From positions 6,578 through 70,577 of the forward strand of contig CAVJHK010000004.1 in NCBI GenBank assembly GCA_963649295.1: 64,000 bases of DNA, given 5' to 3'. Made by a program: the position numbers and the translations under genes. The notes below the pieces were generated by a model. It saw only the letters and a list, made by a program, of their open reading frames with translations. It had not been told where the DNA came from and did no database searches. This document shows, piece after piece, positions 24,971 to 33,822 of the stretch; within the stretch, counting starts at the first letter, position 1; every line of letters begins with the position of its first letter. The DNA comes from RGIG3528 sp963649295. Its GTDB lineage: Bacteria; Bacillota; Clostridia; Lachnospirales; Lachnospiraceae.

Positions 24971-26518
24971 ATGGAAACAAATGCATCCAAAAAAAATTAT
25001 ATAGCGATCGATTTAAAGTCCTTTTATGCATCCGTTGAATGTGTTGAGAGAGGGCTTGATCCGTTAAACGCAAATTTGGTTGTTGCGGATGTTAACAGAA
25101 CCGAAAAAACAATTTGTCTTGCAGTCTCGCCGTCGCTTAAAAGCTATGGAATTCCGGGGCGTGCAAGACTTTTTGAGGTTGCGGAAAAAGTAAGAAATGC
25201 AAATGCCGAACGTAAGATAAAGAACAATATCCGTGAATTTACGGGTGAGTCGTGCTTTAAAACGGAACTTAAAGAAAATCCTTTGCTTAAAATCGGCTAT
25301 ATTGTCGCAAAGCCCAGGATGCAGTGTTACATGGATTATTCAGCAAAAATTCTTGATATTTATTACAGGTTTGTTTCGCCGGAAGACGTTCATGTATATT
25401 CGGTTGACGAAGTTTTTATTGATGTGACCGCATATTTAAATACCTACAAAATGACCGCGCACGAGCTTGCGATAAAAATGATTAAGGCTGTGCTAAAGGA
25501 AACCGGAATTACGGCGACGGCGGGTGTAGGCACAAATCTTTATCTTTGCAAAATCGCGATGGACATTGTTGCAAAGCATATGGATGCGGATGCGGACGGC
25601 GTGAGAATTGCGGAACTTGATGAAATGAGCTATCGGAAGTGCCTTTGGGCACATAAGCCGATTACGGATTTTTGGCGGATCGGACGCGGAATATCGGAAA
25701 AACTTAAAAAATACGGAATGTATACGATGGGTGACATTGCTAAGTGTTCTCTCGGTAAAAGCACGGATTATCATAACGAAGATTTGCTTTATAAATTATT
25801 CGGAATCAATGCGGAGCTTATAATAGATCACGCCTGGGGATACGAATCGGCGACGATAAAGGACATAAAGGAATATGTTCCGGAAGAAAATTCGCTTAGC
25901 CTTGGGCAAGTGTTAAAGTGCCCATATACATATGAAAACGCAAGGCTTATCGTAAAGGAAATGACTGATTTGCTTGTGTTTGATCTTGTAAAAAAGAATG
26001 TTGTCACAAACCAGATTGTGATAAATCTGGGATATGATACGGAAAATGTGGGAATATACAAAAATACGAATCGTGTGACACGGGAAATTGTTTATGACAG
26101 ATACGGGCGTCCGGTTCCGAAGGGAGAGCACGGCTCAATAAATCTTCCGGAATATACATCTTCAACAAGACTGATAACGGAATATGCCGTACACCTTTTT
26201 GACACACTTATGGATAAGACGCTTACATTAAGGCGCTTAAATATTGTCGCAAATCATGTTATATCCGAAAAAAAAGCAAAAGAAAAAAATACGGACCCGG
26301 AAGACTATGTTCAGCTTGAGCTTTTTTCGGATACAGCTTCAAAGGAAAAAGAAAAAAAAGAGAGACAGGAAAAATTTGAAAAAGAAAAAAGAATGCAGCT
26401 TGCCGCATTAAAAATAAAGGAAAAATATGGGAAAAATGCTATTTTAAAGGGCATGAACCTGGAAGAAAACGGTACGACAATCGAAAGAAACAAACAAATC
26501 GGAGGTCATAACGCCTAG
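24971..26518 (+). CDS. Y-family DNA polymerase (DinB/UmuC-like)
   Basis: The 515-residue protein has the catalytic carboxylates of translesion polymerases: IAIDLKSFYASVEC near residue 12 and YSVDEVFIDVT near residue 141. A helix-hairpin-helix and little-finger domain follow. QLELF at about residue 444 is a sliding-clamp-binding motif, after which a charged coiled-coil tail (EKEKKERQEKFEKEKR) extends about 60 residues. This longer form is typical of clostridial UvrX-like enzymes. The start is 3 bp after the beta-galactosidase stop without a clear ribosome site, so coupling is likely; no LexA-type box was recognised. Confidence 0.92.
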   Translation: METNASKKNYIAIDLKSFYASVECVERGLDPLNANLVVADVNRTEKTICLAVSPSLKSYGIPGRARLFEVAEKVRNANAERKIKNNIREFTGESCFKTELKENPLLKIGYIVAKPRMQCYMDYSAKILDIYYRFVSPEDVHVYSVDEVFIDVTAYLNTYKMTAHELAIKMIKAVLKETGITATAGVGTNLYLCKIAMDIVAKHMDADADGVRIAELDEMSYRKCLWAHKPITDFWRIGRGISEKLKKYGMYTMGDIAKCSLGKSTDYHNEDLLYKLFGINAELIIDHAWGYESATIKDIKEYVPEENSLSLGQVLKCPYTYENARLIVKEMTDLLVFDLVKKNVVTNQIVINLGYDTENVGIYKNTNRVTREIVYDRYGRPVPKGEHGSINLPEYTSSTRLITEYAVHLFDTLMDKTLTLRRLNIVANHVISEKKAKEKNTDPEDYVQLELFSDTASKEKEKKERQEKFEKEKRMQLAALKIKEKYGKNAILKGMNLEENGTTIERNKQIGGHNA

Positions 26519-26997
26519 TGAAAATAAGTATTGTATGTGTCGGAAAAATCAAAGAAAAGTTTTTTAAAGACGCGATAAATGAATATATGAAAAGGCTTTC
26601 AAAATTCTGCAAAATTGAAATCATAGAAGTTCAGGATGAAAAAACGGAAGAAAATTTGTCCGAGAATGCGGAAGAAGAGATAAGAGTACGGGAAGGAAAA
26701 AGAATTTTAAAGGCATTGCCCGAAAGCGTGTACATGATACTTCTTGCGATAAAAGGTGAGGAATTTGCGTCGGTTCAATTTGCCGAAAAAATCGAAAAGC
26801 TTGCTGTTGGCGGCACGAGCCATATCGCGTTTGTGATAGGAGGTTCGCTCGGCGTGTCAAAGGAAATATATGAGGAAGCAGACATGCTTCTTTCGTTTTC
26901 AAAAATGACATTTCCGCATCAGCTTATGAGAGTGGTTTTGCTGGAGCAGGTATACAGGGCATATAAAATAATAAACGGGGAGCCGTATCATAAATAG
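26518..26997 (+). CDS. rlmH: 23S rRNA (pseudouridine-1915 N3) methyltransferase RlmH
   Basis: The 159-residue SPOUT methyltransferase matches RlmH over its whole length: start MKISIVCVGKIKEKFF, the AdoMet loop FVIGGSLGVS, and the C-terminal FSKMTFPHQLMRVVLLEQVYRAYKI. It modifies helix 69 of 23S rRNA in the assembled ribosome. The start is GTG, sharing one base with the polymerase stop TAG, with GGAGGT 11 nt upstream. A terminator follows. Confidence 0.97.
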   Translation: MKISIVCVGKIKEKFFKDAINEYMKRLSKFCKIEIIEVQDEKTEENLSENAEEEIRVREGKRILKALPESVYMILLAIKGEEFASVQFAEKIEKLAVGGTSHIAFVIGGSLGVSKEIYEEADMLLSFSKMTFPHQLMRVVLLEQVYRAYKIINGEPYHK

Positions 26998-27016
26998 GAT
27001 ATTACAAAAAGTATTT

Positions 27017-27040
27017 GAGACGTTTATGACGTCTCTTTTT
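27017..27040 (+). terminator. Rho-independent terminator after rlmH
   Basis: GAGACGT and ACGTCTC form a 7-bp stem around a 5-nt loop, followed by five T. Confidence 0.8.
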
Positions 27041-27160
27041 CTTGCATTTTTATGTATAGTCGGTTAAAATGAAAAATTGTCGAATAAAAATTGTGTGTTA
27101 AGTAATAATTGATACCGAAATGACCTTTGAAACTTTTTAATTAAGCCTCAGGAGAAGAAT

Positions 27161-27640
27161 ATGAAGAGAGAAAATTATCTTAAATGGGACGAATATTTTA
27201 TGGGAATCGCACTTCTTTCGGCAGAACGAAGCAAGGATCCGAACACATCGGTGGGAGCCTGCATTGTGAGTGCGGACAACAAAATCCTGTCTGTCGGATA
27301 CAACGGCATGCCGAAAGGTTGTGATGACAACGAATATCCGTGGGACAGAGAGGGAACGACGCTTGAAACAAAATATGCATATGTGTGTCATGCGGAGCTT
27401 AATGCGATTTTGAATTACAGGGGCACGGACCTTACGGGCGCGCGCGTTTATACAACGCTTTTTCCGTGCAACGAATGTACCAAGGCATTAATTCAGGCGG
27501 GAATATCGGAAATTATTTATTATTCCGACAAATATAATGGAAGCGATACGGATATTGCCGCAAAAAGAATGCTTAAATCGGCGGGAGTGACATATCATCG
27601 CTATACGTTCGGCGACAAAAAGATAGAACTTAATCTTTGA
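27161..27640 (+). CDS. dCMP deaminase (ComEB-like)
   Basis: A 159-residue zinc deaminase: the start KRENYLKWDEYFMGIALL is typical, CHAELNAI gives the zinc His and catalytic Glu, and PCNEC the zinc cysteines. DPNTSVGACIV and YNGMPKGCDD mark the substrate pocket. It converts dCMP to dUMP for thymidylate supply. CAGGAGAAG precedes the ATG. The 163-bp upstream gap carries the rlmH terminator and an AT-rich stretch without a clear promoter. Confidence 0.95.
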   Translation: MKRENYLKWDEYFMGIALLSAERSKDPNTSVGACIVSADNKILSVGYNGMPKGCDDNEYPWDREGTTLETKYAYVCHAELNAILNYRGTDLTGARVYTTLFPCNECTKALIQAGISEIIYYSDKYNGSDTDIAAKRMLKSAGVTYHRYTFGDKKIELNL

Positions 27641-27654
27641 TTTTAAGGTGCAAG

Positions 27655-28827
27655 ATGAAAAAAATTATATTTGCTTTATTGTTAATATGCATGCCTGTTT
27701 TGTTCGGCGGATGCGGAATTGCGGCATTTGACGACGCAACAAAGAGATTTGACACATATGTCGGAAATTCTGTAGCCGAAAAACTCGGTGACACAATCGA
27801 TAATTTTGTTTCCGGCGGTACGGATACGTACGGCGAAGAGGAGGGCGTGACGATCACGATACTTACGCCCACGCCGACCGACGATCCTTATTTTGTGCCG
27901 ACGGCAACGCCTTTTATTATTGCGACTCCGACACCGATGACTGATGAACCCGCGGGGCAGACGGTTGATGAATGGGTATATGCGACTGAGGCCGTAAACG
28001 TGCGTTCGGGCTGGAGTACGGAATATCTTATTTCCGGCGGACTTATGCAAAACGACTGTGTGCACAGGGTGGCAATTCTTTCAAACGGCTGGAGCAAAAT
28101 ATCCTATAACGGCGTTTATGCATATGTTTACGGAGAATATTTAACGACAGAAGAACCGAGCCGTGTCGGCACAACACATCTCGATATAATGGAATATACG
28201 ATGGATGCCGCCAAAAATAACGAAGACGTATATGTGCTTGACGTAAAAAATATCATGCAAAAGCCGGAGCTCATAAACGGACCCGAAATCACATGCCTTA
28301 CGATAGTACTTAATTTCCTCGGATATGACAAAGTGAACAAGGTGGCCCTTTCCGATGAATATTTAAAGAAGTCGGAGCCCGGGAACGCATCTCCGTTTGA
28401 GGCATTTATAGGAGATCCGAAATCTGCCCTTAACAGCTACGGCTGCTATGCTTCAGTTATCGTTGATGCGGCAAACAGGTGGTTTGAAGACAAAAATATT
28501 CAAAAAATCGGTCTGGAAGTTTCGGGAAGCACAATGTCCGACCTGTTATTGTATGTCAAAAGCGGCTTACCCGTAATATGCTGGACAACGGTAAGTCTTG
28601 AACAGACAACACTGGGAGACGCATGGGAAGTCGACGGCAAAATAATTACATGGCGGAACAATGAACATGCCGTTGTTATTACGGGATTCAATAAAACAAA
28701 AAATACACTGATAGTTTGCGATCCGTTAAAAGGGCTTGTGGAATACGACATGGACACATTTACCAGGCGCTACAATGAGCAATACAGCAATGCTCTTATC
28801 ATTACAAACAAAGCTGTGACGGAATAA
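27655..28827 (+). CDS. Lipoprotein with SH3-like and C39-like peptidase domains, catalytic Cys replaced
   Basis: The 390-residue product has a lipoprotein signal (VLFGGCG), a Thr/Pro-rich linker to about residue 100, a bacterial SH3-like domain (about 105-165; VNVRSGWSTEYLISGGLM) and a C39_2-type papain-like domain (about 190-385). The usual active-site segment GCE-V-T-S is here GPEITC, so the nucleophilic cysteine is a proline, with a cysteine four residues later. The His region (EHAVVITGF) and CDPLKG are kept. It is either an inactive binder or uses the shifted cysteine. The ATG at 27655 with AAGGTG upstream is preferred over an earlier TTG. The gene starts 14 bp after the deaminase. Confidence 0.8.
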   Translation: MKKIIFALLLICMPVLFGGCGIAAFDDATKRFDTYVGNSVAEKLGDTIDNFVSGGTDTYGEEEGVTITILTPTPTDDPYFVPTATPFIIATPTPMTDEPAGQTVDEWVYATEAVNVRSGWSTEYLISGGLMQNDCVHRVAILSNGWSKISYNGVYAYVYGEYLTTEEPSRVGTTHLDIMEYTMDAAKNNEDVYVLDVKNIMQKPELINGPEITCLTIVLNFLGYDKVNKVALSDEYLKKSEPGNASPFEAFIGDPKSALNSYGCYASVIVDAANRWFEDKNIQKIGLEVSGSTMSDLLLYVKSGLPVICWTTVSLEQTTLGDAWEVDGKIITWRNNEHAVVITGFNKTKNTLIVCDPLKGLVEYDMDTFTRRYNEQYSNALIITNKAVTE

Positions 28828-28900
28828 TTTTAAGTTTTTTGATAAGGCATTGCTTTTTTAACGATACAAAAGGCTATGAATGCTTAAAAGGAGGCAAATC

Positions 28901-30973
28901 ATGGGAGACGTAAAAGAAAGATATGACCTTGTTCTTGGCAGAATAAAGGAAATAGCTGTGGAAAAGGGTGGTCAGGTTTTCGGAAAACGCCCCGAAAGAT
29001 GGGCTTTTAAAGAAATTGCCGATTTGTGGATCAAAACAAATGAGCTTTATTTGCTTTGCAATACGGGTAATGGTGTATTTGATAAGTCTAGGGACGAGCT
29101 TAAGGCTTTTTATGACGATCTTTACAAAAACGTTTTTCCCGCAAATTACAAAAAGAGTCTCGAAAATCCCGGTATGGCATTAAAAAGACTTCAGGCAAAG
29201 ACAGGACAATTACTTTCGACGCTCATAACCGACATATATAATATTATGCCTTATGCCGCAAAGGGCGATTTAACGCGCCTTACGATGGAAATGGAACTTT
29301 TTGTCGAAATTTATTGCTGCTTTGCGGATGCTTTTAGGGAAAACCGTACGCTTTCCGTTGCAAGAAGAGAAGGCTCGAAAATGGGAAGAAACGTATACAG
29401 CGCATATATGGCGGATAATTGTTCTTTATTTTATACGGAAGCATTGGAAAAGAAATATAATCCCGCTTCAAATAAATTTAAGAAAATATACGAGTCGGAT
29501 ACAACGGATCTCCGTTATCTTTATATGTACGGAGAATACATAGGCGACAACGAAATAAATATGGCCGGGTTTTTAAACAATATGCCGGAAAATGAAATAA
29601 AGAAAATGGCAGAAACCTTTGTAAACGGCTATTTGAGAGGCTTTGTCACGATGTCCGGAGTAATGAAGGAATGGGGCACGACATTCCTTTTGTATCCTGT
29701 CGGAACCGAAAAAATGGTAAAAGAAATAGATAAGCTTTTTACAAAAAAGCATCTTAAGGTTTCGTCCGACAAGCCGTCTCTTCGTTCAAGAAGCGGTCGT
29801 GACGGAGGCTTCGGCGTAGCAAACCTTAATCCTCAGTTTGTTTATGATCACAGAAACGACGACGAGCTTTATTTTAACAGAAATCTTGTTACAAAGCGCC
29901 TCGAAACCGTAAGTACATATTGCGAAAAGAATAAAGAACTTTTGAATTTATATAACGGCGGATGTTATATAGAGACATTCGGAGAAGAAGAATTTGCACC
30001 CGTGAATACCGGTGCTCAGATTTCTTATTCAAAGGCTCAGGAAAGGCTTTCGGTTGAATTTAAGAGAAGGTTCAATGAAATTGTATATAAGGCAATAAGA
30101 GCCGATGAAACGTCTTTCTGCATCATAGCTTATCCGGTATCTTCAATCGGAAAGGACTTTGAAAAAATATTTGCGGATACGGTTGAACTTAACAACCTTG
30201 ACAACGAAACATATATAAAAATTCAGCAAAATATCATTGATGTTTTGAATACGGGCAGATATGTCCATGTTACCGGCAAAAACGGAAACGAAACCGATAT
30301 AACGATTGCTCTTATGGAGATGACGGATCCCGCACACCAGACATTATTTGAAAATTGTACGGCGGATGTAAATATTCCCGTCGGCGAAGTGTTTACGTCT
30401 CCGTGTCTTAAGGGCACAAACGGACTCTTGCATGTAAAGCGCGTTTTCTTAAACGGACTCGAGTACAGAGATTTGAGAGTGTGTTTTAAAGACGGAATCA
30501 CAACGGAGGCAACATGCAAAAATTTTGATTCGGAAGCAGAAAACAAGAAATTTATTTATGAGAATCTTTTGTTTAAGCATGACTTTTTGCCTCTCGGCGA
30601 ATTTGCGATAGGAACAAACACGCTTGCATACAAAATGGCCAACAAATACGGAATTCAGGCAAAGATGCCGATTCTTATCGCAGAAAAGACGGGACCGCAT
30701 TTTGCCGTAGGTGACACATGTTACAGTCATGCGGAGGATCACGTGGTTTATAATCCCGACGGCAGGGAAATAATCGCAAGAACAAACGAAATAAGCGAGC
30801 TTAGGAAAACAGAGCCCGAAAAGGCATATTTTAACTGTCATACGGATATTACGATTCCTTATGACGAGCTCGGAAGGATTGCGGCTGTCGACAAATCGGG
30901 AAAAGAAACCTTGATTATAAAAGACGGAAGATTTGTTGTTCCGGGGACGGAAGTACTTAATGAAAATCTGTAA
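28901..30973 (+). CDS. M29-family metallo-aminopeptidase with long N-terminal extension
   Basis: The 690-residue protein ends in a complete M29 (AmpS/aminopeptidase T) domain. Likely metal ligands are Glu in PVGEVFTSP, Glu in LGEFAIGTN, His in GPHFAVGD and the His and Asp of NCHTDI. Typical M29 enzymes are about 370-415 residues; the first roughly 300 residues here are a mostly helical extension with no recognised fold. The enzyme should release N-terminal amino acids in the cytoplasm. The ATG at 28901 has AAGGAGG 5 nt upstream; an ATG at 28880 overlaps that site and is unlikely. Confidence 0.88.
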   Translation: MGDVKERYDLVLGRIKEIAVEKGGQVFGKRPERWAFKEIADLWIKTNELYLLCNTGNGVFDKSRDELKAFYDDLYKNVFPANYKKSLENPGMALKRLQAKTGQLLSTLITDIYNIMPYAAKGDLTRLTMEMELFVEIYCCFADAFRENRTLSVARREGSKMGRNVYSAYMADNCSLFYTEALEKKYNPASNKFKKIYESDTTDLRYLYMYGEYIGDNEINMAGFLNNMPENEIKKMAETFVNGYLRGFVTMSGVMKEWGTTFLLYPVGTEKMVKEIDKLFTKKHLKVSSDKPSLRSRSGRDGGFGVANLNPQFVYDHRNDDELYFNRNLVTKRLETVSTYCEKNKELLNLYNGGCYIETFGEEEFAPVNTGAQISYSKAQERLSVEFKRRFNEIVYKAIRADETSFCIIAYPVSSIGKDFEKIFADTVELNNLDNETYIKIQQNIIDVLNTGRYVHVTGKNGNETDITIALMEMTDPAHQTLFENCTADVNIPVGEVFTSPCLKGTNGLLHVKRVFLNGLEYRDLRVCFKDGITTEATCKNFDSEAENKKFIYENLLFKHDFLPLGEFAIGTNTLAYKMANKYGIQAKMPILIAEKTGPHFAVGDTCYSHAEDHVVYNPDGREIIARTNEISELRKTEPEKAYFNCHTDITIPYDELGRIAAVDKSGKETLIIKDGRFVVPGTEVLNENL

Positions 30974-31036
30974 AACAACACGTGGGTCAAAATACCTTTT
31001 GAACCAAACATTATCAGATACAAAAAGGAGACGGAT

Positions 31037-31543
31037 ATGTCAAAAGTAGGTATTGTAATGGGAAGTGATTCGGACTTTCCGATAATGAAGCAGGCGGCCG
31101 AAATGCTTGAAAAATTCGGAATCGAATACGAAATGACCGTGATTTCGGCACATCGTATGCCGGATGTGTTTTATGATTATGCAGCAAACGCCATAAAAAA
31201 CGATTTTAAGGTAATAATTGCCGGTGCCGGCGGAGCGGCGCATCTGCCGGGAATGTGCGCCGCAATTTTCCCGCTTCCGGTAATCGGAGTTCCGATAAAG
31301 AGCGCAGCGCTTTCGGGGATGGATTCGCTTTATTCGATAGTGCAAATGCCTGCCGGAATTCCCGTTGCGACCGTTGCGATAGACGGAGCGGCAAATGCAG
31401 GTATTCTTGCGGCAAAAATACTTGCGGTGGGAGACTCTGAGCTCCTCAAAAAGATTGAATCACATAAGGAAGAACTCAAAAACAAAATAATGAAGAAAAA
31501 AGAAAAGATGGAAGCGCTCGGAATCAACTATGTGCGTGAATGA
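31037..31543 (+). CDS. purE: N5-carboxyaminoimidazole ribonucleotide mutase (PurE class I)
   Basis: The 168-residue enzyme has the class I PurE signatures GSDSDFPIM, SAHRMPD and GAGGAAHLPGM. It moves the carboxyl group of N5-CAIR to form CAIR in purine synthesis. A PurK partner gene is not in the window. AAAAAGGAGACGG precedes the ATG. An imperfect 9-bp inverted repeat (30984-31005) lies in the upstream gap; no purine riboswitch core was recognised. Confidence 0.96.
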   Translation: MSKVGIVMGSDSDFPIMKQAAEMLEKFGIEYEMTVISAHRMPDVFYDYAANAIKNDFKVIIAGAGGAAHLPGMCAAIFPLPVIGVPIKSAALSGMDSLYSIVQMPAGIPVATVAIDGAANAGILAAKILAVGDSELLKKIESHKEELKNKIMKKKEKMEALGINYVRE

Positions 31544-31587
31544 GCGGAAAAATCTCAAAATAAAATTTATAATCGGAAGTAATTTTA

Positions 31588-33822
31588 ATGAATATCAAAA
31601 CAAAAGCTATTTTTAAAACAATCGGAATTGCTGCAATTACGGCATTTCTTGTTTACATATCCGTATTCGGAATAGGCACAAACAAACTCTTTTCGGCATC
31701 AAAGATTAAGCAGGGACTTGACCTTGCGGGCGGTGTCAGTATTACCTATGAGGCGGTAACAGAAAATCCGACCGATGAGGAAATGGAGGACGCCCAATAT
31801 AAATTGCAGCTTCGTGCGGATACTTATTCTACGGAGGCACAGGTTTACCGCGAAGGTACAAACAGAATCACCGTTGAAATTCCGGGTGTACAGGACGCCG
31901 ACAAAATTCTTACGGAGCTTGGAAATCCCGGCGCACTTTATTTTATATACGGCGACGGAAATGTCGAATATGATTCTGAAACGGGCGAGTTTATCCTCAA
32001 ATATTCAATTTCGGATCTTATTGAAAAAAACGAAATAATACTTACGGGAAGCGACGTTACCGACGCAAAAGCCGGCAAACAGCAGTCTTCCGGATATGTT
32101 ACAAGCTACGATAACATAGTGGAACTCTATTTTTCGGATGAGGGCGCCGAAAAATTCGGAGCTGCAACATCAAATTCGATAGGAAAAACGATAGCGATTG
32201 TATACGATAATGCGGTTGTGTCGGTTGCGACCGTACAAAGCGCGATTACAGGCGGTGTCGCACAGATTACGGGACAAAAGACATATGAAGAGGCTTCGAT
32301 CCTTGCGTCTACGATACGTATCGGTGCGCTTCCGATTGAGCTTAAGGAAATAAGATCGAACGTTGTCGGCGCACAGCTCGGCGACAATGCGATCAAAGAA
32401 TCCTTGCTTGCGGGCATAGTAGGTTTTGCGATACTTATATTGTTTATGATCGTTTATTACAGAATCCCCGGGCTTGCGGCAGCAATTGCGCTCACAATCT
32501 ATGTGGGACTTATGGTCTTTAGCTTAAACGTCTTTGAAGTGACACTGACGCTTCAGGGGATTGCGGGAATTATTCTTTCGGTCGGAATGGCTGTTGACGC
32601 AAATGTAATTATTTTCCAGCGTATACGTGAGGAACTTGGGCGCGGAATCGGACTCACACCACGCAGTGCCATAAAAAACGGCTTTAAAAAAGCCTTTTCG
32701 TCGATACTTGACGGAAACGTTACAACGCTTATTGCGGCAGCGGTGCTTTATTTTATGGCATCAGGCGGCGTAAAGGGCTTTGCGGTTACTCTTGCGATCG
32801 GTATTGTGCTTTCGATGTTTACGGCACTTACCGTTACAAGGTTTATTTTGAATACGCTTTATGAACTCGGATTTAACGACGATAGGTTTTATGGTATAAC
32901 AAAGGAAAAAAAGCCCATTCCTTTTGTAAAGAACAGTATCAAATTTGTTATTGTTGCGGGAATTGTGATTGTTACGGGATTTGTTACGATGGGAATAAAC
33001 AAAGTAAAGGGAAATCATGCATTAAATTACGGACTTGATTTTTCGGGCGGAACACAAATTTCCGTTACTTTGCCGGATATTTATGCGGAAAATATGAATT
33101 CCGAATTAAGCACACTTGTAAGCGATGCCGTTTCACATACTTCGCAAATTACGCGTGTGTCCGGTGAAAATACTTATGTAATAAAAACATCGGAGCTCAC
33201 ACAGGAAGAGAGAAATTCGGTTATAACCGCACTTTCTGAAGCCTATGGCGTTTCGGGTGACTTAATAAATACCGAAAACATATCGGGAAGCGTAAGCAAC
33301 GAAATGAAGAGGGAAGCATTAAAAGCGGTGATTATTGCCGTATGCTGCATGCTTATTTACATCTGGTTCAGATTTAAAAATTTCAATTTTGCTTTTTCGG
33401 CGGTTCTCGCACTTGTGCATGACGTGCTTATAGTATTAACGCTTTATGCGATTGCAAGAATTTCCGTCGGAACGGGTTTTATCGCATGCATGCTTACGAT
33501 TGTCGGATATTCGATTAATGCAACAATTGTTATTTTTGACCGTATGAGAGAAAATCTTTTAGCAAAGCTTGACAAAGAAACCAATGCGGAAATTGTCGAC
33601 AGGTCGATCACGCAAACGCTTTCAAGAAGCATAAATACGTCTCTTACGACATTTATCATGGTTCTTTCGCTTGTGATATTCGGCGGTGATTCGATAAGGG
33701 AATTTGCGGTTCCCCTTATGTGCGGCATAGTTGCGGGAATGTTTTCTTCGATTTGCCTTACGGGCCCGGTATGGAATTTTATGGAAGCAAAATTTAAGAG
33801 TAAAAAGGAAGACACAAATTAA
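31588..33822 (+). CDS. secDF: Fused protein translocase subunit SecDF
   Basis: The 744-residue protein joins SecD (about 1-430) and SecF (about 445-744) in one chain, as in many Firmicutes. SecD has IKQGLDLAGGVSI near the first helix and the functional membrane motif GMAVDANVIIFQRIREELG; SecF has NYGLDFSGGTQIS and VGYSINATIVIFDRMREN. Twelve membrane helices are expected. SecDF uses the proton-motive force to pull exported proteins across the membrane. It starts 44 bp after purE and abuts the next gene with no gap. Confidence 0.97.
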   Translation: MNIKTKAIFKTIGIAAITAFLVYISVFGIGTNKLFSASKIKQGLDLAGGVSITYEAVTENPTDEEMEDAQYKLQLRADTYSTEAQVYREGTNRITVEIPGVQDADKILTELGNPGALYFIYGDGNVEYDSETGEFILKYSISDLIEKNEIILTGSDVTDAKAGKQQSSGYVTSYDNIVELYFSDEGAEKFGAATSNSIGKTIAIVYDNAVVSVATVQSAITGGVAQITGQKTYEEASILASTIRIGALPIELKEIRSNVVGAQLGDNAIKESLLAGIVGFAILILFMIVYYRIPGLAAAIALTIYVGLMVFSLNVFEVTLTLQGIAGIILSVGMAVDANVIIFQRIREELGRGIGLTPRSAIKNGFKKAFSSILDGNVTTLIAAAVLYFMASGGVKGFAVTLAIGIVLSMFTALTVTRFILNTLYELGFNDDRFYGITKEKKPIPFVKNSIKFVIVAGIVIVTGFVTMGINKVKGNHALNYGLDFSGGTQISVTLPDIYAENMNSELSTLVSDAVSHTSQITRVSGENTYVIKTSELTQEERNSVITALSEAYGVSGDLINTENISGSVSNEMKREALKAVIIAVCCMLIYIWFRFKNFNFAFSAVLALVHDVLIVLTLYAIARISVGTGFIACMLTIVGYSINATIVIFDRMRENLLAKLDKETNAEIVDRSITQTLSRSINTSLTTFIMVLSLVIFGGDSIREFAVPLMCGIVAGMFSSICLTGPVWNFMEAKFKSKKEDTN

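Noticed and set aside
30984..31005. Inverted repeat before purE as a terminator or purine riboswitch
   Set aside because: The stem has a mismatch and no T run follows; the conserved riboswitch core is not visible.
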